DNA of 64,000 nucleotides from Mesorhizobium sp. M7A.F.Ca.US.008.03.1.1 (lineage in GTDB: Bacteria; Pseudomonadota; Alphaproteobacteria; Rhizobiales; Rhizobiaceae). Position 1 is the first letter of the stretch. Each line of letters starts with the position of its first letter. The notes beneath the pieces were generated by a model. That model searched no databases and was not told where the DNA came from. It saw only the letters and a program-made list of their open reading frames with translations. Shown here piece by piece: positions 17,864 to 26,446 of this stretch. Position numbers and translations under genes: made by a program. The stretch lies in NCBI RefSeq assembly GCF_003997495.1, contig NZ_RZRU01000021.1:46906-110905 (forward strand). The letters are read 5' to 3'.

Positions 17864-19496
17864 CTTTTACGTACACATTGTCGTAGTTGATCGGGATATG
17901 GACCGGGTCGACATAGAGGTTGTCGGCACCGCCCATGCGCGCCGATTTCATGGTGAAACGCTGCTCGTTGAAGACCGGCGCCCAGGGTGCGTCCTCCATC
18001 ACCTTGTCGTAGATGGCGCTCCACATCTTGTCGCGCTCGCCAGCCTTGGCCGGGTCGACCACCGAGTCGGCCTCGGCTGCCTTGGCGTCGAGATCCTTGT
18101 TGCAATACCACGACCAGTTCCAGCCGCCCGGCACCGCGCCGGCACAGCCGAGGATCGGCCCGTAGAAGTTCGACGGGTCCGGGAAGTCGGCGATCCAGGC
18201 CATGCCGCCGGACCAGATCATCGGCGCGCCGGCCTTGTCGCCGCCTGCGGCGATGACGTTGGCCTGGGCGAGCGACTGGATGCTGGCCTTGATGCCGATC
18301 GCCGCCAGATCCTGCTGGATCGCCTGGGCGATGCGCGGGTTGGGATCGGTGTTCATGGCGAACAATTGCGTCTCGAAGCCGTCGGGGTGGCCAGCCTCGG
18401 CCAGCAACGCCTTGGCCTTGGCGACGTCATAGGGGTAGCCCTTGTATTCCTTGTCGTAGCCCGGCATCGACGGCGGCAGCGGCTGGTTGGCCGGCACGGC
18501 GCGGCCGTTGATGATCTGGATGACACGCGCCTTGTTGATCGCCATGTTGACCGCCTGGCGCACCTTCACATTGTCGAACGGCGCCATGGTGGTGTTCATG
18601 GTGACGTAGCCGGTGTGCAGCTGGCCGCCTTCGACGACGCGCGCCTTCTGCTCGGGATCGGCCATCACCTCCTGGAACTTGGCCGGCGGAATGCCATCGC
18701 CGGGCACGTCGATCTCGCCCTTCTGCAGGCGCAGCAGCGCGACGATCGGCTCCTGGCCGATCTCGAAGGTGATCTTGTCCAGATGTGGCAGGCCCTTGTG
18801 CCAGTAATCCGCGTTGCGCTCGAAAACGATGCGCTGGCCGAGCGTCCACTCGGCGAGCTTGAAGGCGCCGGTGCCGACCGGATGTTTGCCGAAATCAGCG
18901 CCGTATTTCTCGACCTCCTCCTTCGGCACGACATGCGCGAAGTTGATGGCCATGACATGCAGGAAGGTGGCGTCGGGCCGGGTCAGTTCGAACTTGACCG
19001 TGTAGGGATCGACGACGGTGACGCCCGACAGGCCTTCGGCCTTGCCGGCCGCGACATCGTCATAGCCCTTGATCGAGCCGAAGAAGCCGGCGCCGGGGCT
19101 CTGCGTCTTCGGATTGGTGACGCGGTCGAGCGAATATTTCACGTCGTCGGCGGTCATCTCGCGGCCATTGTGGAATTTCACGCCGTGGCGCAGCTTGAAG
19201 GTGAAGGTCTTGCCATCGGGCGCGATCTCGTAGCTTTCGGCGAGGTCGGGCTTCAAATTGGTGGTGCCCGGCTCATAGTCCATCAGCCCGTCGAAAAGGC
19301 TCTTGATCATCGACCAGTTCTGCCAGTCATAGCCGATCGCTGGGTCGAGCGTGGCGACATCGTCCTTGTAGGTGATGGTGATGGCGCCGCCCTGCTTGGC
19401 GTTCGGATCGACGGCGTCCTCGGCGCGAACGCTTGTCATGCCGAGCATCAGCGCCAGCGCCGATGCCGCTACCGTTGATGCGAGAAACTTTTTCAT
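17853..19496 (-). CDS. Peptide/amide ABC transporter substrate-binding protein
   Basis: A 547-residue family 5 (DppA/OppA-like) extracytoplasmic receptor. The Sec signal peptide MKKFLASTVAASALALMLGM is cleaved probably after VRA (residue 25). Core motifs are ATLDPAIGYDWQ, YEIAPDGKTFTFKLRHGVKFH, RQAVNMAINKARV and WSSG/WIADFPDP-like segments. The start is placed at 19496 because the frame further upstream is only the opposite reading of the permease gene. It comes after the two permease genes and before the formamidase. The ligand could be an N-substituted amide or small peptide; family 5 receptors are diverse. Confidence 0.92.
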   Translation of the reverse strand: MKKFLASTVAASALALMLGMTSVRAEDAVDPNAKQGGAITITYKDDVATLDPAIGYDWQNWSMIKSLFDGLMDYEPGTTNLKPDLAESYEIAPDGKTFTFKLRHGVKFHNGREMTADDVKYSLDRVTNPKTQSPGAGFFGSIKGYDDVAAGKAEGLSGVTVVDPYTVKFELTRPDATFLHVMAINFAHVVPKEEVEKYGADFGKHPVGTGAFKLAEWTLGQRIVFERNADYWHKGLPHLDKITFEIGQEPIVALLRLQKGEIDVPGDGIPPAKFQEVMADPEQKARVVEGGQLHTGYVTMNTTMAPFDNVKVRQAVNMAINKARVIQIINGRAVPANQPLPPSMPGYDKEYKGYPYDVAKAKALLAEAGHPDGFETQLFAMNTDPNPRIAQAIQQDLAAIGIKASIQSLAQANVIAAGGDKAGAPMIWSGGMAWIADFPDPSNFYGPILGCAGAVPGGWNWSWYCNKDLDAKAAEADSVVDPAKAGERDKMWSAIYDKVMEDAPWAPVFNEQRFTMKSARMGGADNLYVDPVHIPINYDNVYVKDVQ

Positions 19497-19531
19497 TGTT
19501 ATGTTCCCTTTCTCTGTTTGTTTTCTTGGTT

Positions 19532-20452
19532 TCATCTGAGTTTGATACGGGGGTCGATGAACGGCGCGATGATGTCGGCCACCAGATTGCCGAGCACGAT
19601 CGCAAAGGCCGAGACCAGCGTGACGCCCATGATGATCGGTATGTCGACGCGCTGGATGGCTTGCCAGGCGAGCTGGCCGATGCCGGGCCAGCCGAATACG
19701 CTTTCGACGACGACGATACCGCCCATGAAGATGCCGATGTCGATGCCGATCATGGCGATGACCGGCAGTATGGCGTTGGGCAAAGCGTGGCGGAAAATGA
19801 TGGCGCGCCTCGCCAGGCCCTTGGCGCGGGCGGTGCGGACATAATCCTGGCGCAGCACGTCGATCATCGACGAGCGCATCATGCGCGCGTACCAGCCGGC
19901 GCCGAGGATGCCCATGGTCAGCGACGGCAGCACCAGATGACGCCAGGTGCCGTAGCCGCCGATCGGAAACCAGCTGAGCCTGACCGCAAAGACGTAGAGC
20001 AGCAGCAGGCCGACGACGAATTGCGGCGCCGAGACGCCGACGAAGGAAGCGACCATCAGTGTCTGGTCGGTGGCGGTGCCGCGCCTGACGGCTGCGATCA
20101 GGCCCATGCTCAGGCCGAGCAACAGCTCGCACAGGATGGCTCCGACCATCAGCAACAGGCTGGCCGGCAGCCGCGAGACGATCAGCTCGGTGACCTCGGA
20201 GCGCTGGATGTAGGAGCGGCCGAGATCGCCGCTGACGAGCTTGGTCAGATAACGCCAGTACTGGACGACGAACGGCTGGTCGAGGCCGAGCTGCTGGCGG
20301 ATGTTCTCGACCGTCTGCGGCGTGGCGCTGCGGCCGGCGATCTGGCGCACCGGATCGGCCGGCAGGAGATAAAGCAGCGCGAAGGTGATCAGCGAGACGC
20401 CTAGCAGGATCAGCAGCGACTGGATCAGGCGGCGGCCGAGATAGGCGATCAT
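19532..20452 (-). CDS. ABC transporter permease, DppB type
   Basis: A 306-residue inner-membrane permease with six helices and the classic DppB/OppB start MIAYLGRRLIQSLLILLGVS. The coupling loop ARAKGLARRAIIFRHALPNA is the EAA motif. The ATG at 20452-20450 overlaps the stop of the DppC-type gene (ATGA), so translation is coupled. It pairs with the next permease and the double ATPase at 14947-16710. Confidence 0.94.
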   Translation of the reverse strand: MIAYLGRRLIQSLLILLGVSLITFALLYLLPADPVRQIAGRSATPQTVENIRQQLGLDQPFVVQYWRYLTKLVSGDLGRSYIQRSEVTELIVSRLPASLLLMVGAILCELLLGLSMGLIAAVRRGTATDQTLMVASFVGVSAPQFVVGLLLLYVFAVRLSWFPIGGYGTWRHLVLPSLTMGILGAGWYARMMRSSMIDVLRQDYVRTARAKGLARRAIIFRHALPNAILPVIAMIGIDIGIFMGGIVVVESVFGWPGIGQLAWQAIQRVDIPIIMGVTLVSAFAIVLGNLVADIIAPFIDPRIKLR

Positions 20453-21357
20453 GCCCGGCCCCTTTGCGTCGGATCGAGAATGTCGCGCAGCGCATCGCCG
20501 ATCAGGTTGAAGGCCAGCGCCAGCGCCAGGATCGCCGCACCCGGGAAGAACACCAGCCAGGGTGCGGCCTGGAAATAGGTCTGGTTCTCGAAGATGATGT
20601 TGCCCCACGACGCCGTCGGCGGCTGCACGCCGATGCCGAGGAAGCTGAGCGTTGCTTCGAGCAGCACGGTGGTCGAAATACCGAGCGTACCCCAGACGAT
20701 GATGGTCGGCAGCAGATGCGGCAGGATGTGACGAAACAGGATGCGCGGTGCACTCGCCCCGATGGTGCGTTCGGCGTCGATGAACTCACGCTCGGCGAGC
20801 GATGAGGTCTCGGTGTAGATGACGCGCGCGGTCTGCACCCAGTTGACCAGGGCGATGACCATGGCGACGATCCACAGGCTGGGCTCGAACACGGCCGCCA
20901 GGCAAATGGCGAGCAGCAGCGCTGGAAACGCCATCATCAGGTCGGTGAAGCGCATCAGCGCGCTGCCGATCCAGCCCCGGAAATAGCCTGCGGTGACGCC
21001 GACCAGCGTGCCGATCAGAAGCGCCACGCCATTGGCGACGATGCCGATGATCAACGAGGTGCGCGCGCCATAGAGGATGCGGGTCAACAGGTCGCGGCCG
21101 AGCAGGTCCGTGCCCAGCCAGAATTTTGCATCCGGCGGCAAGGGCGAGCCCTCGATGGTCAGGCCGTCGAACATCTGCTCGTTGGGGTCATAGCCGGTCA
21201 GCCATGGCGCCAGCACGGCGCCGGCAACGACAATGGCGACGATGACCAGCCCAAGCAGCGCCAGACGGCGCCTGACCAGCCGGCGCCAGACGCCGGCGCG
21301 CGGCTTGACCGGCATGCGCCCGGCAGCCGGGAGGTCAGGCGCGATGGGACTGGTCAT
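20449..21357 (-). CDS. ABC transporter permease, DppC type
   Basis: About 302 residues. The DppC landmarks are FWLGTDLLGRDLLTRILYGA, the EAA loop DAERTIGASAPRILFRHILP, and LLEATLSFLGIGVQPPTASW near the end. The start is set at 21357, with GAAGAAGG just upstream; an ATG at 21387 (MKKQRGKK) is also in frame and possible. The gene overlaps the amiR stop, which ties the transporter to the AmiC/AmiR regulatory unit. Confidence 0.93.
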   Translation of the reverse strand: MTSPIAPDLPAAGRMPVKPRAGVWRRLVRRRLALLGLVIVAIVVAGAVLAPWLTGYDPNEQMFDGLTIEGSPLPPDAKFWLGTDLLGRDLLTRILYGARTSLIIGIVANGVALLIGTLVGVTAGYFRGWIGSALMRFTDLMMAFPALLLAICLAAVFEPSLWIVAMVIALVNWVQTARVIYTETSSLAEREFIDAERTIGASAPRILFRHILPHLLPTIIVWGTLGISTTVLLEATLSFLGIGVQPPTASWGNIIFENQTYFQAAPWLVFFPGAAILALALAFNLIGDALRDILDPTQRGRA

Positions 21358-21952
21358 CGCCGCCTTCTTCCCCCGTTGCTTCTTCACTTGTCATTGCCAC
21401 GATCCGGCGCGCGGCATCCTCGACGCTGATCTGCCAGCTCATCGCCAGCGAGCGAAGCTGCGCATAGGCACGGCCGTCATCGGTGCCTTTCGACAATGCG
21501 GTCACCGCGCGCACGATGGTCTGGCGCTCGGCGACGCGCTGGCGAAGCGAGGCAATCTCGCCGGCCAGGTGCTTGCGCGCCTCGAAACTTTGCCTTGCGA
21601 TCAGCAGTGCGCTGTAGACGCCGGCATTGCCGACCGGCTTCAGCAGCTGGGCGTCGGCCTTGTGCGACAGCGACCATTCGATGCGGCCCGGCGCCTCGGA
21701 ACCGATGAGCGCCACCAGCGGCATCGGCGCTTCGCCGGGCTTCCACGGGAATTGCTCGTCAAAGCCGAGATCGGCGTCGAAGAAGACGAAATCGGCGGCC
21801 AGCGCCTCGGGCGGCAGTTCCGGCCAGCAGTCCAGCGCAATCAGGCCGATGGCCGACAATTGCCTGGTGATCGCCTGCACCGTCGGGTGCGGGCGATGCA
21901 GGATGAAGGCCCTGGCACCGCCGAGGTTGGGGATGCGTGGCGCCCTGGTCAC
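21335..21952 (-). CDS. amiR: AmiR-like ANTAR-domain antiterminator
   Basis: A 205-residue protein. The N-terminal part is a degenerate receiver-like domain (FVFFDADLGFDEQF) lacking a normal phospho-site pattern, as in AmiR. It is followed by a coiled-coil (LAGEIASLRQRVAERQTIV) and a C-terminal ANTAR helical bundle (AYAQLRSLAMSWQISVEDAARR). In Pseudomonas, AmiR binds leader RNA and prevents termination, and is held inactive by AmiC without amide. The GTG start at 21952 overlaps the amiC stop (GTGA), as expected for a sensor and effector made in fixed ratio. The predicted target is the hairpin at 23054-23097. Confidence 0.9.
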   Translation of the reverse strand: MTRAPRIPNLGGARAFILHRPHPTVQAITRQLSAIGLIALDCWPELPPEALAADFVFFDADLGFDEQFPWKPGEAPMPLVALIGSEAPGRIEWSLSHKADAQLLKPVGNAGVYSALLIARQSFEARKHLAGEIASLRQRVAERQTIVRAVTALSKGTDDGRAYAQLRSLAMSWQISVEDAARRIVAMTSEEATGEEGGDDQSHRA

Positions 21953-23043
21953 GACACCACCCTCAGCCGCGGCCGACCGAATGTTTTCGCAGGATCGTAG
22001 CGCGACAGATACGGATCCGGCGCGACTTCGTCTTCGCGGCTGACGACCTCGAAGAAGCCGTCCGCGATGCGCCCGATGATCACCGGCAATGTCGCGTGCT
22101 GGGAGTGCGCATCGATGGCGATCGGCCCGAGCCGGGTGGAGAAGCGCCGTTCGGCGAAGGCTTTGGAAAACTCCGTCGGACCGGCATCTGCATCGTGCGA
22201 GAGCACGTCGGCCATCACCTGCACGGAGGCATAGGCGGAGGCCTCGAAGGACGAGGCGAAGGCGGCCGGCCGCGGCGCGAAATACGGCCCGACCGACAGA
22301 TGTCCCTTGCCGGATTCACCGATCGCCGGCAGTTCGCCTTCGGTGAGGTTGCAGGAGATGACGGGGCAAGTCTCGGGACTGAAGGCGGCATCTTCGTGAC
22401 CCAGGTCGCGATAGGCCGCGAGGAAGGCGTAGGACGAGGTGCCGATCAGGTTGTTGAGGATGAAGTTCGGCCGCGTGGCGCGGATCTCCGCGATCAGCCG
22501 CGTCACATCGGTCTCGCCGATGCGCAGATAGCGTTCGCCCAGCACCTTGCCGCCGGCATCCGCGATCAGGTCGCGCGCGACGCGGTTCATCTCCCAGCCC
22601 CAGATGTAGTTCGAGCCGAGCAGGAAGCCGTTGGCGCCGAAACGCGGCACGACATGCGCCATCAGCGGCACCAGATGCTGGTTGGGGCAGGCGTGCATGT
22701 AGACGACGTGCTCGTTGGCCTCGAAGCCCTCATAGGGGCAGGCGTACCAGAGCATGCCGCCGGCTTTTTCCAGAACCGGGATGGTCTCCTTGCGGCTCCA
22801 CGAGGTGACGCAGCCGACGACATGGCGCGCGCTGCTGGTCTTGAAGATGTCCTCGCAGAGCGTCGCGTAGCGATCGGCATTGCTTTGCGGATCGCGTTCG
22901 ACCGGCACCAGCTCGATGCCATGCTGGCGGTCGGCGTTGATGTCGGCGATCGCGCGCATGGCGCCCATGCGGCACGCATCCGAGACGAGCTGATAGCTGC
23001 CCGAGCGGGAATAGAGGATGCCGATCTCGATGCGCCGTTTCAA
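21949..23043 (-). CDS. amiC: AmiC-like amide sensor (type I periplasmic-binding fold)
   Basis: About 364 residues of the AmiC/UrtA-like receptor family: IGILYSRSGSYQLVSDACRM at the start, VVGCVTSWSRKETIPVLEK, YACPYEGFEANEHVVYM and GSNYIWGWEMNRVARD, the last a hallmark of AmiC/urea-type proteins. There is no signal peptide, consistent with a cytoplasmic sensor that holds AmiR. I prefer the TTG start at 23043 with GGGGA just upstream. An ATG at 23106 would place the start inside the predicted terminator hairpin and add a proline- and glycine-rich tail not seen in AmiC. It is the first gene of the operon. Confidence 0.88.
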   Translation of the reverse strand: MKRRIEIGILYSRSGSYQLVSDACRMGAMRAIADINADRQHGIELVPVERDPQSNADRYATLCEDIFKTSSARHVVGCVTSWSRKETIPVLEKAGGMLWYACPYEGFEANEHVVYMHACPNQHLVPLMAHVVPRFGANGFLLGSNYIWGWEMNRVARDLIADAGGKVLGERYLRIGETDVTRLIAEIRATRPNFILNNLIGTSSYAFLAAYRDLGHEDAAFSPETCPVISCNLTEGELPAIGESGKGHLSVGPYFAPRPAAFASSFEASAYASVQVMADVLSHDADAGPTEFSKAFAERRFSTRLGPIAIDAHSQHATLPVIIGRIADGFFEVVSREDEVAPDPYLSRYDPAKTFGRPRLRVVS

Positions 23044-23053
23044 ACAGATCCCC

Positions 23054-23097
23054 AAAAATAACAATGCCCCGCAGCCAGCGCCGGAGGGGCGAGGCAT
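23054..23097 (-). terminator. Leader terminator/attenuator upstream of amiC
   Basis: On the minus strand ATGCCTCGC (23097-23089) pairs over nine positions, one of them G-T, with GCGGGGCAT (23072-23064), and TGTTATTTTT (23063-23054) follows at once. This is a factor-independent terminator shape placed between the predicted promoter and the amiC start, where ANTAR antiterminators act. A second hairpin, CCGGC-7-GCCGG, lies just upstream. I did not find clean AxxGxx hexaloops, so AmiR binding is inferred from context. Confidence 0.65.
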
Positions 23098-23148
23098 ACG
23101 AGGCATTCTTGCCGCCCGGCGATCAGAGCCGGTATTTTTCCGACCTCT

Positions 23149-23176
23149 AACCTATTCGGTACGGGCGGTCAGTCAA
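23149..23176 (-). promoter_or_regulatory. Predicted promoter of the amiC operon
   Basis: On the minus strand TTGACT (23176-23171) is separated by 16 bases from TAGGTT (23154-23149), about 50 bases upstream of the attenuator hairpin. The -35 box is near consensus; the -10 box is moderate. The position fits transcription of a leader RNA that passes through the hairpin at 23097-23054. Confidence 0.5.
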
Positions 23177-23232
23177 GCCCTCAACGATATCAGTGTGCAA
23201 CACTCATGCCATCGCTGTTTCGTTGCCACCAA

Positions 23233-23721
23233 CTATCTGGCCGCCGGCCTCTGACTGTGTTGGCGGGCGTAGGCCACACAGGCGTCCACCGTGCTGACAC
23301 AAAGCGCGTCGCGCCTGTTCGGTAAATTGTTGTCGCCGGCGTAGGCGACTTCGGCGACGCGGCCGTCGACCATGCGAATTTGCGTGTCGCAATAACCGCC
23401 GGGAGCGACGTTGACGGAGCCGCCGACCGCCGGGATCGCGCCGACCGCCAAAGTCGGAACCACAATGCTGAGATTGCCGCGCTGGACGATGCGCTTGTAG
23501 GTCCAGATCTGGCCCGATCGGCCAGCGTCGGCGGTGGCGGTCGGAAACCCGGCGCACATTCGAACATCGGCTTCGCTGAGGCCGACCATCTCCTTGCGGG
23601 CAGCCGCCGCAGTGGGGTCAGGCTTGGCGATACGCGACGTATCGTCGGGGACGACGCAGGAAGACTGGATGCCGACGAAGAGAACAGGAAGGGCAAGCTT
23701 TCGAATACAGGAAAATGTCAT
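23233..23721 (-). CDS. Small outer-membrane-type lipoprotein
   Basis: A 162-residue protein with a lipoprotein signal peptide: basic start, hydrophobic LALPVLFVGIQ and lipobox QSSC (Cys at about 22). The segment MVGLSEADVRMCAGFPTATA followed by GQIWTYKR resembles the SmpA/OmlA (BamE-like) fold, which begins with a 'G-M-x-x-x-x-V-x-x-x-x-G-x-P' helix and then an aromatic strand; the usual glycine-methionine is VGLSEADV here. Its role is unknown. It is a single gene between the amiC promoter region and an AraC regulator. Confidence 0.65.
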   Translation of the reverse strand: MTFSCIRKLALPVLFVGIQSSCVVPDDTSRIAKPDPTAAAARKEMVGLSEADVRMCAGFPTATADAGRSGQIWTYKRIVQRGNLSIVVPTLAVGAIPAVGGSVNVAPGGYCDTQIRMVDGRVAEVAYAGDNNLPNRRDALCVSTVDACVAYARQHSQRPAAR

Positions 23722-23932
23722 ACCGATTATAGGATTTGCCCGATTGCGAATTTGCGTGGCGCCCGGCCGCTCCTTTTACCTAGTCAAACAGGCGATCGGA
23801 TCAACCCGTGCGGCTTCACGAAAAAGTGGCCATGGCCGCATCATGGCCGGCGGCTGGGAAGCGGGCTCGCGCCGGGGGCGGCCATCGGAAACCGGATGCG
23901 AGCCGCAAGGGCCGCATCCTCCCGCGGGCGGA
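23722..23932. other. Intergenic region
   Basis: About 210 bases between two minus-strand genes. It should contain the lipoprotein promoter and the 3' end of the AraC-type gene. I saw no hairpin with T-tract, repeat family member or convincing small gene. Confidence 0.25.
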
Positions 23933-24802
23933 TCAATGGCCCTGCAACTGTTTCCGCCGCCAGGCGGCGGGCGCTTCGCCGACCCGCGCGCGAAAGAACC
24001 GTGAAAAATACGCCGGGTCGTCAAAGCCGATTTCATAGGCGATGTCCTCGACCGTGCGCACGGTGAACAGCAGCAGCCGCTTGGCCTCCAGCAGCCGCCG
24101 ATCGCTGACGACCCGCTTGACGCCGGCGCCCAGCACCATGCGGCTGGCCTTGTCGAGGAGATGCGGCGTGGTGGCCAGCGCCTCGACGTAGCGGTCGACC
24201 GGCCAGTTATCGCGGAAATGCGCATCGGCGAGCCGACGCAGGCCGAGCGCCAGTGTGGCATCGGAAGACCCGGTGGCATCCTTTGTCTCGGGACTGAGGC
24301 GCGCGATGTGGGAGAGCGCAACGGCGATCAGCGCCGGCAGGACCCTGTCATTGCCGGCTTGCGCCTCGGCGTATTCGGCGGCGATCATCTCCAGCACCGC
24401 CGCCAATCTGGCCCACGCCGCGTGCCGCGGCAGACCGTCGGCAAAGACTGGCCGGTCCAGCGGCAGCAGGCTGTGAGCGGCGATTGCCGCGAGCGCATCG
24501 TCAGCGACCGAGACGACGATGGCGTCGGTGCCGGGTCCGATCGAGAAGCCGTGCACGATAGTGCTCGGCACGAAGCTGACGGCCGGCGCTGAAAAGTCCC
24601 AAGACCGGTCTTCAATGCGGTAGGTGCCGGAGCCGCCGGTCCAGTAAGTGATCTGGCCCATCTGCGGGTGCTTGTGCGCCGCGACTTGGCCAAGATGGAT
24701 GTTGCTGCGCGCAAGCACCGTCTCGACATGCAGGAAACCGACATCGAGCGGCCGCACCGGCTCGCCATAGACGAAGAAGTCGGGGATGGAGTTCTGGCTC
24801 AT
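23933..24802 (-). CDS. AraC-family regulator of 4-hydroxyphenylacetate hydroxylase (HpaA/PobR-like)
   Basis: A 289-residue regulator: an N-terminal cupin sensor (VAAHKHPQMGQITYWTGGSG) and a C-terminal double helix-turn-helix (RYVEALATTPHLLDKASR, then DIAYEIGFDDPAYFSRFFRA). It is divergent from hpaB with 93 bases between, the usual layout of an activator and its target. HpaA and PobR of this subgroup sense 4-hydroxyphenylacetate or 4-hydroxybenzoate. An inverted repeat (24821-24850) in the shared region is a candidate site. Confidence 0.85.
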   Translation of the reverse strand: MSQNSIPDFFVYGEPVRPLDVGFLHVETVLARSNIHLGQVAAHKHPQMGQITYWTGGSGTYRIEDRSWDFSAPAVSFVPSTIVHGFSIGPGTDAIVVSVADDALAAIAAHSLLPLDRPVFADGLPRHAAWARLAAVLEMIAAEYAEAQAGNDRVLPALIAVALSHIARLSPETKDATGSSDATLALGLRRLADAHFRDNWPVDRYVEALATTPHLLDKASRMVLGAGVKRVVSDRRLLEAKRLLLFTVRTVEDIAYEIGFDDPAYFSRFFRARVGEAPAAWRRKQLQGH

Positions 24803-24820
24803 GGCGCCGGAAAAAGTCCA

Positions 24821-24850
24821 ATCGGTTTTGCCGTTCCGTCCATAACCGAT
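24821..24850. promoter_or_regulatory. Inverted repeat in the AraC-hpaB intergenic region
   Basis: ATCGGTT (24821-24827) and AACCGAT (24844-24850) form a perfect 7-bp inverted repeat with a 16-base spacer, about 45 bases before the hpaB start. It is a candidate operator for the divergent AraC-type regulator; AraC proteins more often use direct repeats, so the assignment is tentative. Confidence 0.4.
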
Positions 24851-24895
24851 CTCTCATCCAGGCGCTACGGTTGTTACCGAAAGTGGAGGAATATC

Positions 24896-26440
24896 ATGCG
24901 ATCGGAAGACTACCGCACTGATAAGGCACGCCCGTTCACCGGGGCCGAGTATCTGGAGAGCCTGCGCGACGGCCGCGAGGTCTATATCAATGGCGAACGG
25001 ATCGCCGATGTCACCACGCATCCGGCGATGCGCAATTCGGCGCGGTCGCTGGCCCGCCTCTACGACGCACTGCATGATCCGAAGCGGCGAGACGCGCTGA
25101 CCTCGCCGACCGACACCGGTTCGGGCGGCTACACCCACAAATATTTCCGCGTTGCCAAATCCGCGGGCGAACTCGCCGCGCAGCAGACGGCGATCGCCGA
25201 GTGGTCGCGCATGTCTTATGGCTGGATGGGCCGCACACCCGACTACAAGGCGGCGCTGATGAACACGCTCGGCGCCAATGCCGACTGGTACGGGCCGTTC
25301 AAGGACAATGCGCTGTCCTGGCACAAACGTGCGCAGGAAGCAGCACTGTTCATGAACCACGCCATCGTCAACCCGCCGATCGACCGCCACAAGCCGGCCG
25401 AACAGGTGAAGGACGTCTTCGTCCACATCACCAGGGAGACGGATGCCGGCATCTATGTCTCCGGCGCCAAGGTGGTGGCGACGTCATCGGCGCTGACCCA
25501 TTACAATTTCCTGGCGCAGGGCTCAGCGACGGTCACCGAGGATCCGTCGCTGTCGGTGATGTTCATCGTGCCCATGAATGCGCCGGGGATAAAGATGTTC
25601 TGCCGCGTCTCCTACGAGCAGACGGCCAACACGGTGGCGGCACCCTTCGACTATCCGCTGTCGTCGCGCTTCGACGAGAACGACGCGATCCTGGTGCTCG
25701 ACAATGTCTTCATCCCCTGGGAGGACGTGCTGGTGCTGCGCGACGCGCAGAAAATCCTGTCCTTCCATCCGGCATCGGGCTTCATGCATGGCTACTGTTT
25801 TCAGGGCTGTACGCGCTTCGCCGTCAAGCTCGACTTTCTTGCCGGCCTGCTGGCGAAGGCGCTGCGCGCCACCGGCGGCGATGCCTTCCGCGGCAACCAG
25901 GCGGCACTTGGCGAGGTCATCGCGCTCAGGCACATGTTCTGGAGCTTTTCCAACGCCATGGCCTACAACCCGATCCCATGGGCGAATGGCGCGGTGCTGC
26001 CCAATCTCGATGCGGCACTCGCCTACCGGACCTTCATGTCGGAAGCCTATCCGCGCGTCATCGACACCGTGCGCCGGGTGATCGCCTCGGGGCTGATCTA
26101 CCTGCCGTCGTCGGTGCGCGACTTCAACAACCCCGCGATCGACAAATACCTGGCGCAGTATGTGCGCGGCTCCAACGACATGGGCCACATCGAACGCATC
26201 AAGATCATGAAGCTGCTGTGGGATGCGACCGGCACCGAGTTCGGCGGCCGTCACGCGCTCTATGAGCTCAACTATGCCGGCGCGCCGGAGGAGGTGCGGC
26301 TGCAGGTGCTGAAGGGCGCCGAACGCGGCGGGCGGCTGAAGGCGATGGAGGAACTGGTCGACACCTGCATGGCCGATTACGACGAAAATGGCTGGACCGG
26401 AGATACCTGGCTCAACCCGCTTGCCTCAATGGCCGAGTGA
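24896..26440 (+). CDS. hpaB: 4-hydroxyphenylacetate 3-monooxygenase, oxygenase component
   Basis: A 514-residue flavin-dependent hydroxylase of the HpaB type, adding a hydroxyl to 4-hydroxyphenylacetate to give homoprotocatechuate with FADH2 from HpaC. It opens with RPFTGAEYLESLRDGREVYI. Other landmarks are TGSGGYTHKYFRVAKSAGEL, FVHITRETDAGIYVSGAKVV, FDENDAILVLDNVFIPWEDV and MLWDATGTEFGGRH-like residues near the end. The start at 24896 has TGGAGGA six bases upstream. The same family includes pyrrole-2-carboxylate and gentisate-related hydroxylases, but the hpa genes nearby support this substrate. Confidence 0.9.
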   Translation: MRSEDYRTDKARPFTGAEYLESLRDGREVYINGERIADVTTHPAMRNSARSLARLYDALHDPKRRDALTSPTDTGSGGYTHKYFRVAKSAGELAAQQTAIAEWSRMSYGWMGRTPDYKAALMNTLGANADWYGPFKDNALSWHKRAQEAALFMNHAIVNPPIDRHKPAEQVKDVFVHITRETDAGIYVSGAKVVATSSALTHYNFLAQGSATVTEDPSLSVMFIVPMNAPGIKMFCRVSYEQTANTVAAPFDYPLSSRFDENDAILVLDNVFIPWEDVLVLRDAQKILSFHPASGFMHGYCFQGCTRFAVKLDFLAGLLAKALRATGGDAFRGNQAALGEVIALRHMFWSFSNAMAYNPIPWANGAVLPNLDAALAYRTFMSEAYPRVIDTVRRVIASGLIYLPSSVRDFNNPAIDKYLAQYVRGSNDMGHIERIKIMKLLWDATGTEFGGRHALYELNYAGAPEEVRLQVLKGAERGGRLKAMEELVDTCMADYDENGWTGDTWLNPLASMAE

Positions 26441-26446
26441 AACCAG

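Noticed and set aside
17856..19478. Very long open frame on the plus strand opposite the peptide-binding protein gene
   Set aside because: High GC at third codon positions gives long antisense open frames throughout. The translation is rich in Arg, Asp, Val and His with no family motif, while the minus strand encodes a full binding protein with signal peptide.
19497..20495. N-terminal extension of the peptide-binding protein to an 880-residue protein
   Set aside because: The extra part is an out-of-frame reading of the DppB-type permease and ends in a clear signal peptide start (MKKFLAS) at 19496.
23044..23106. ATG start of amiC at 23106
   Set aside because: It lies inside the terminator-like hairpin and adds a Pro/Gly-rich tail that AmiC proteins lack; TTG at 23043 restores the family N-terminus with a ribosome site.
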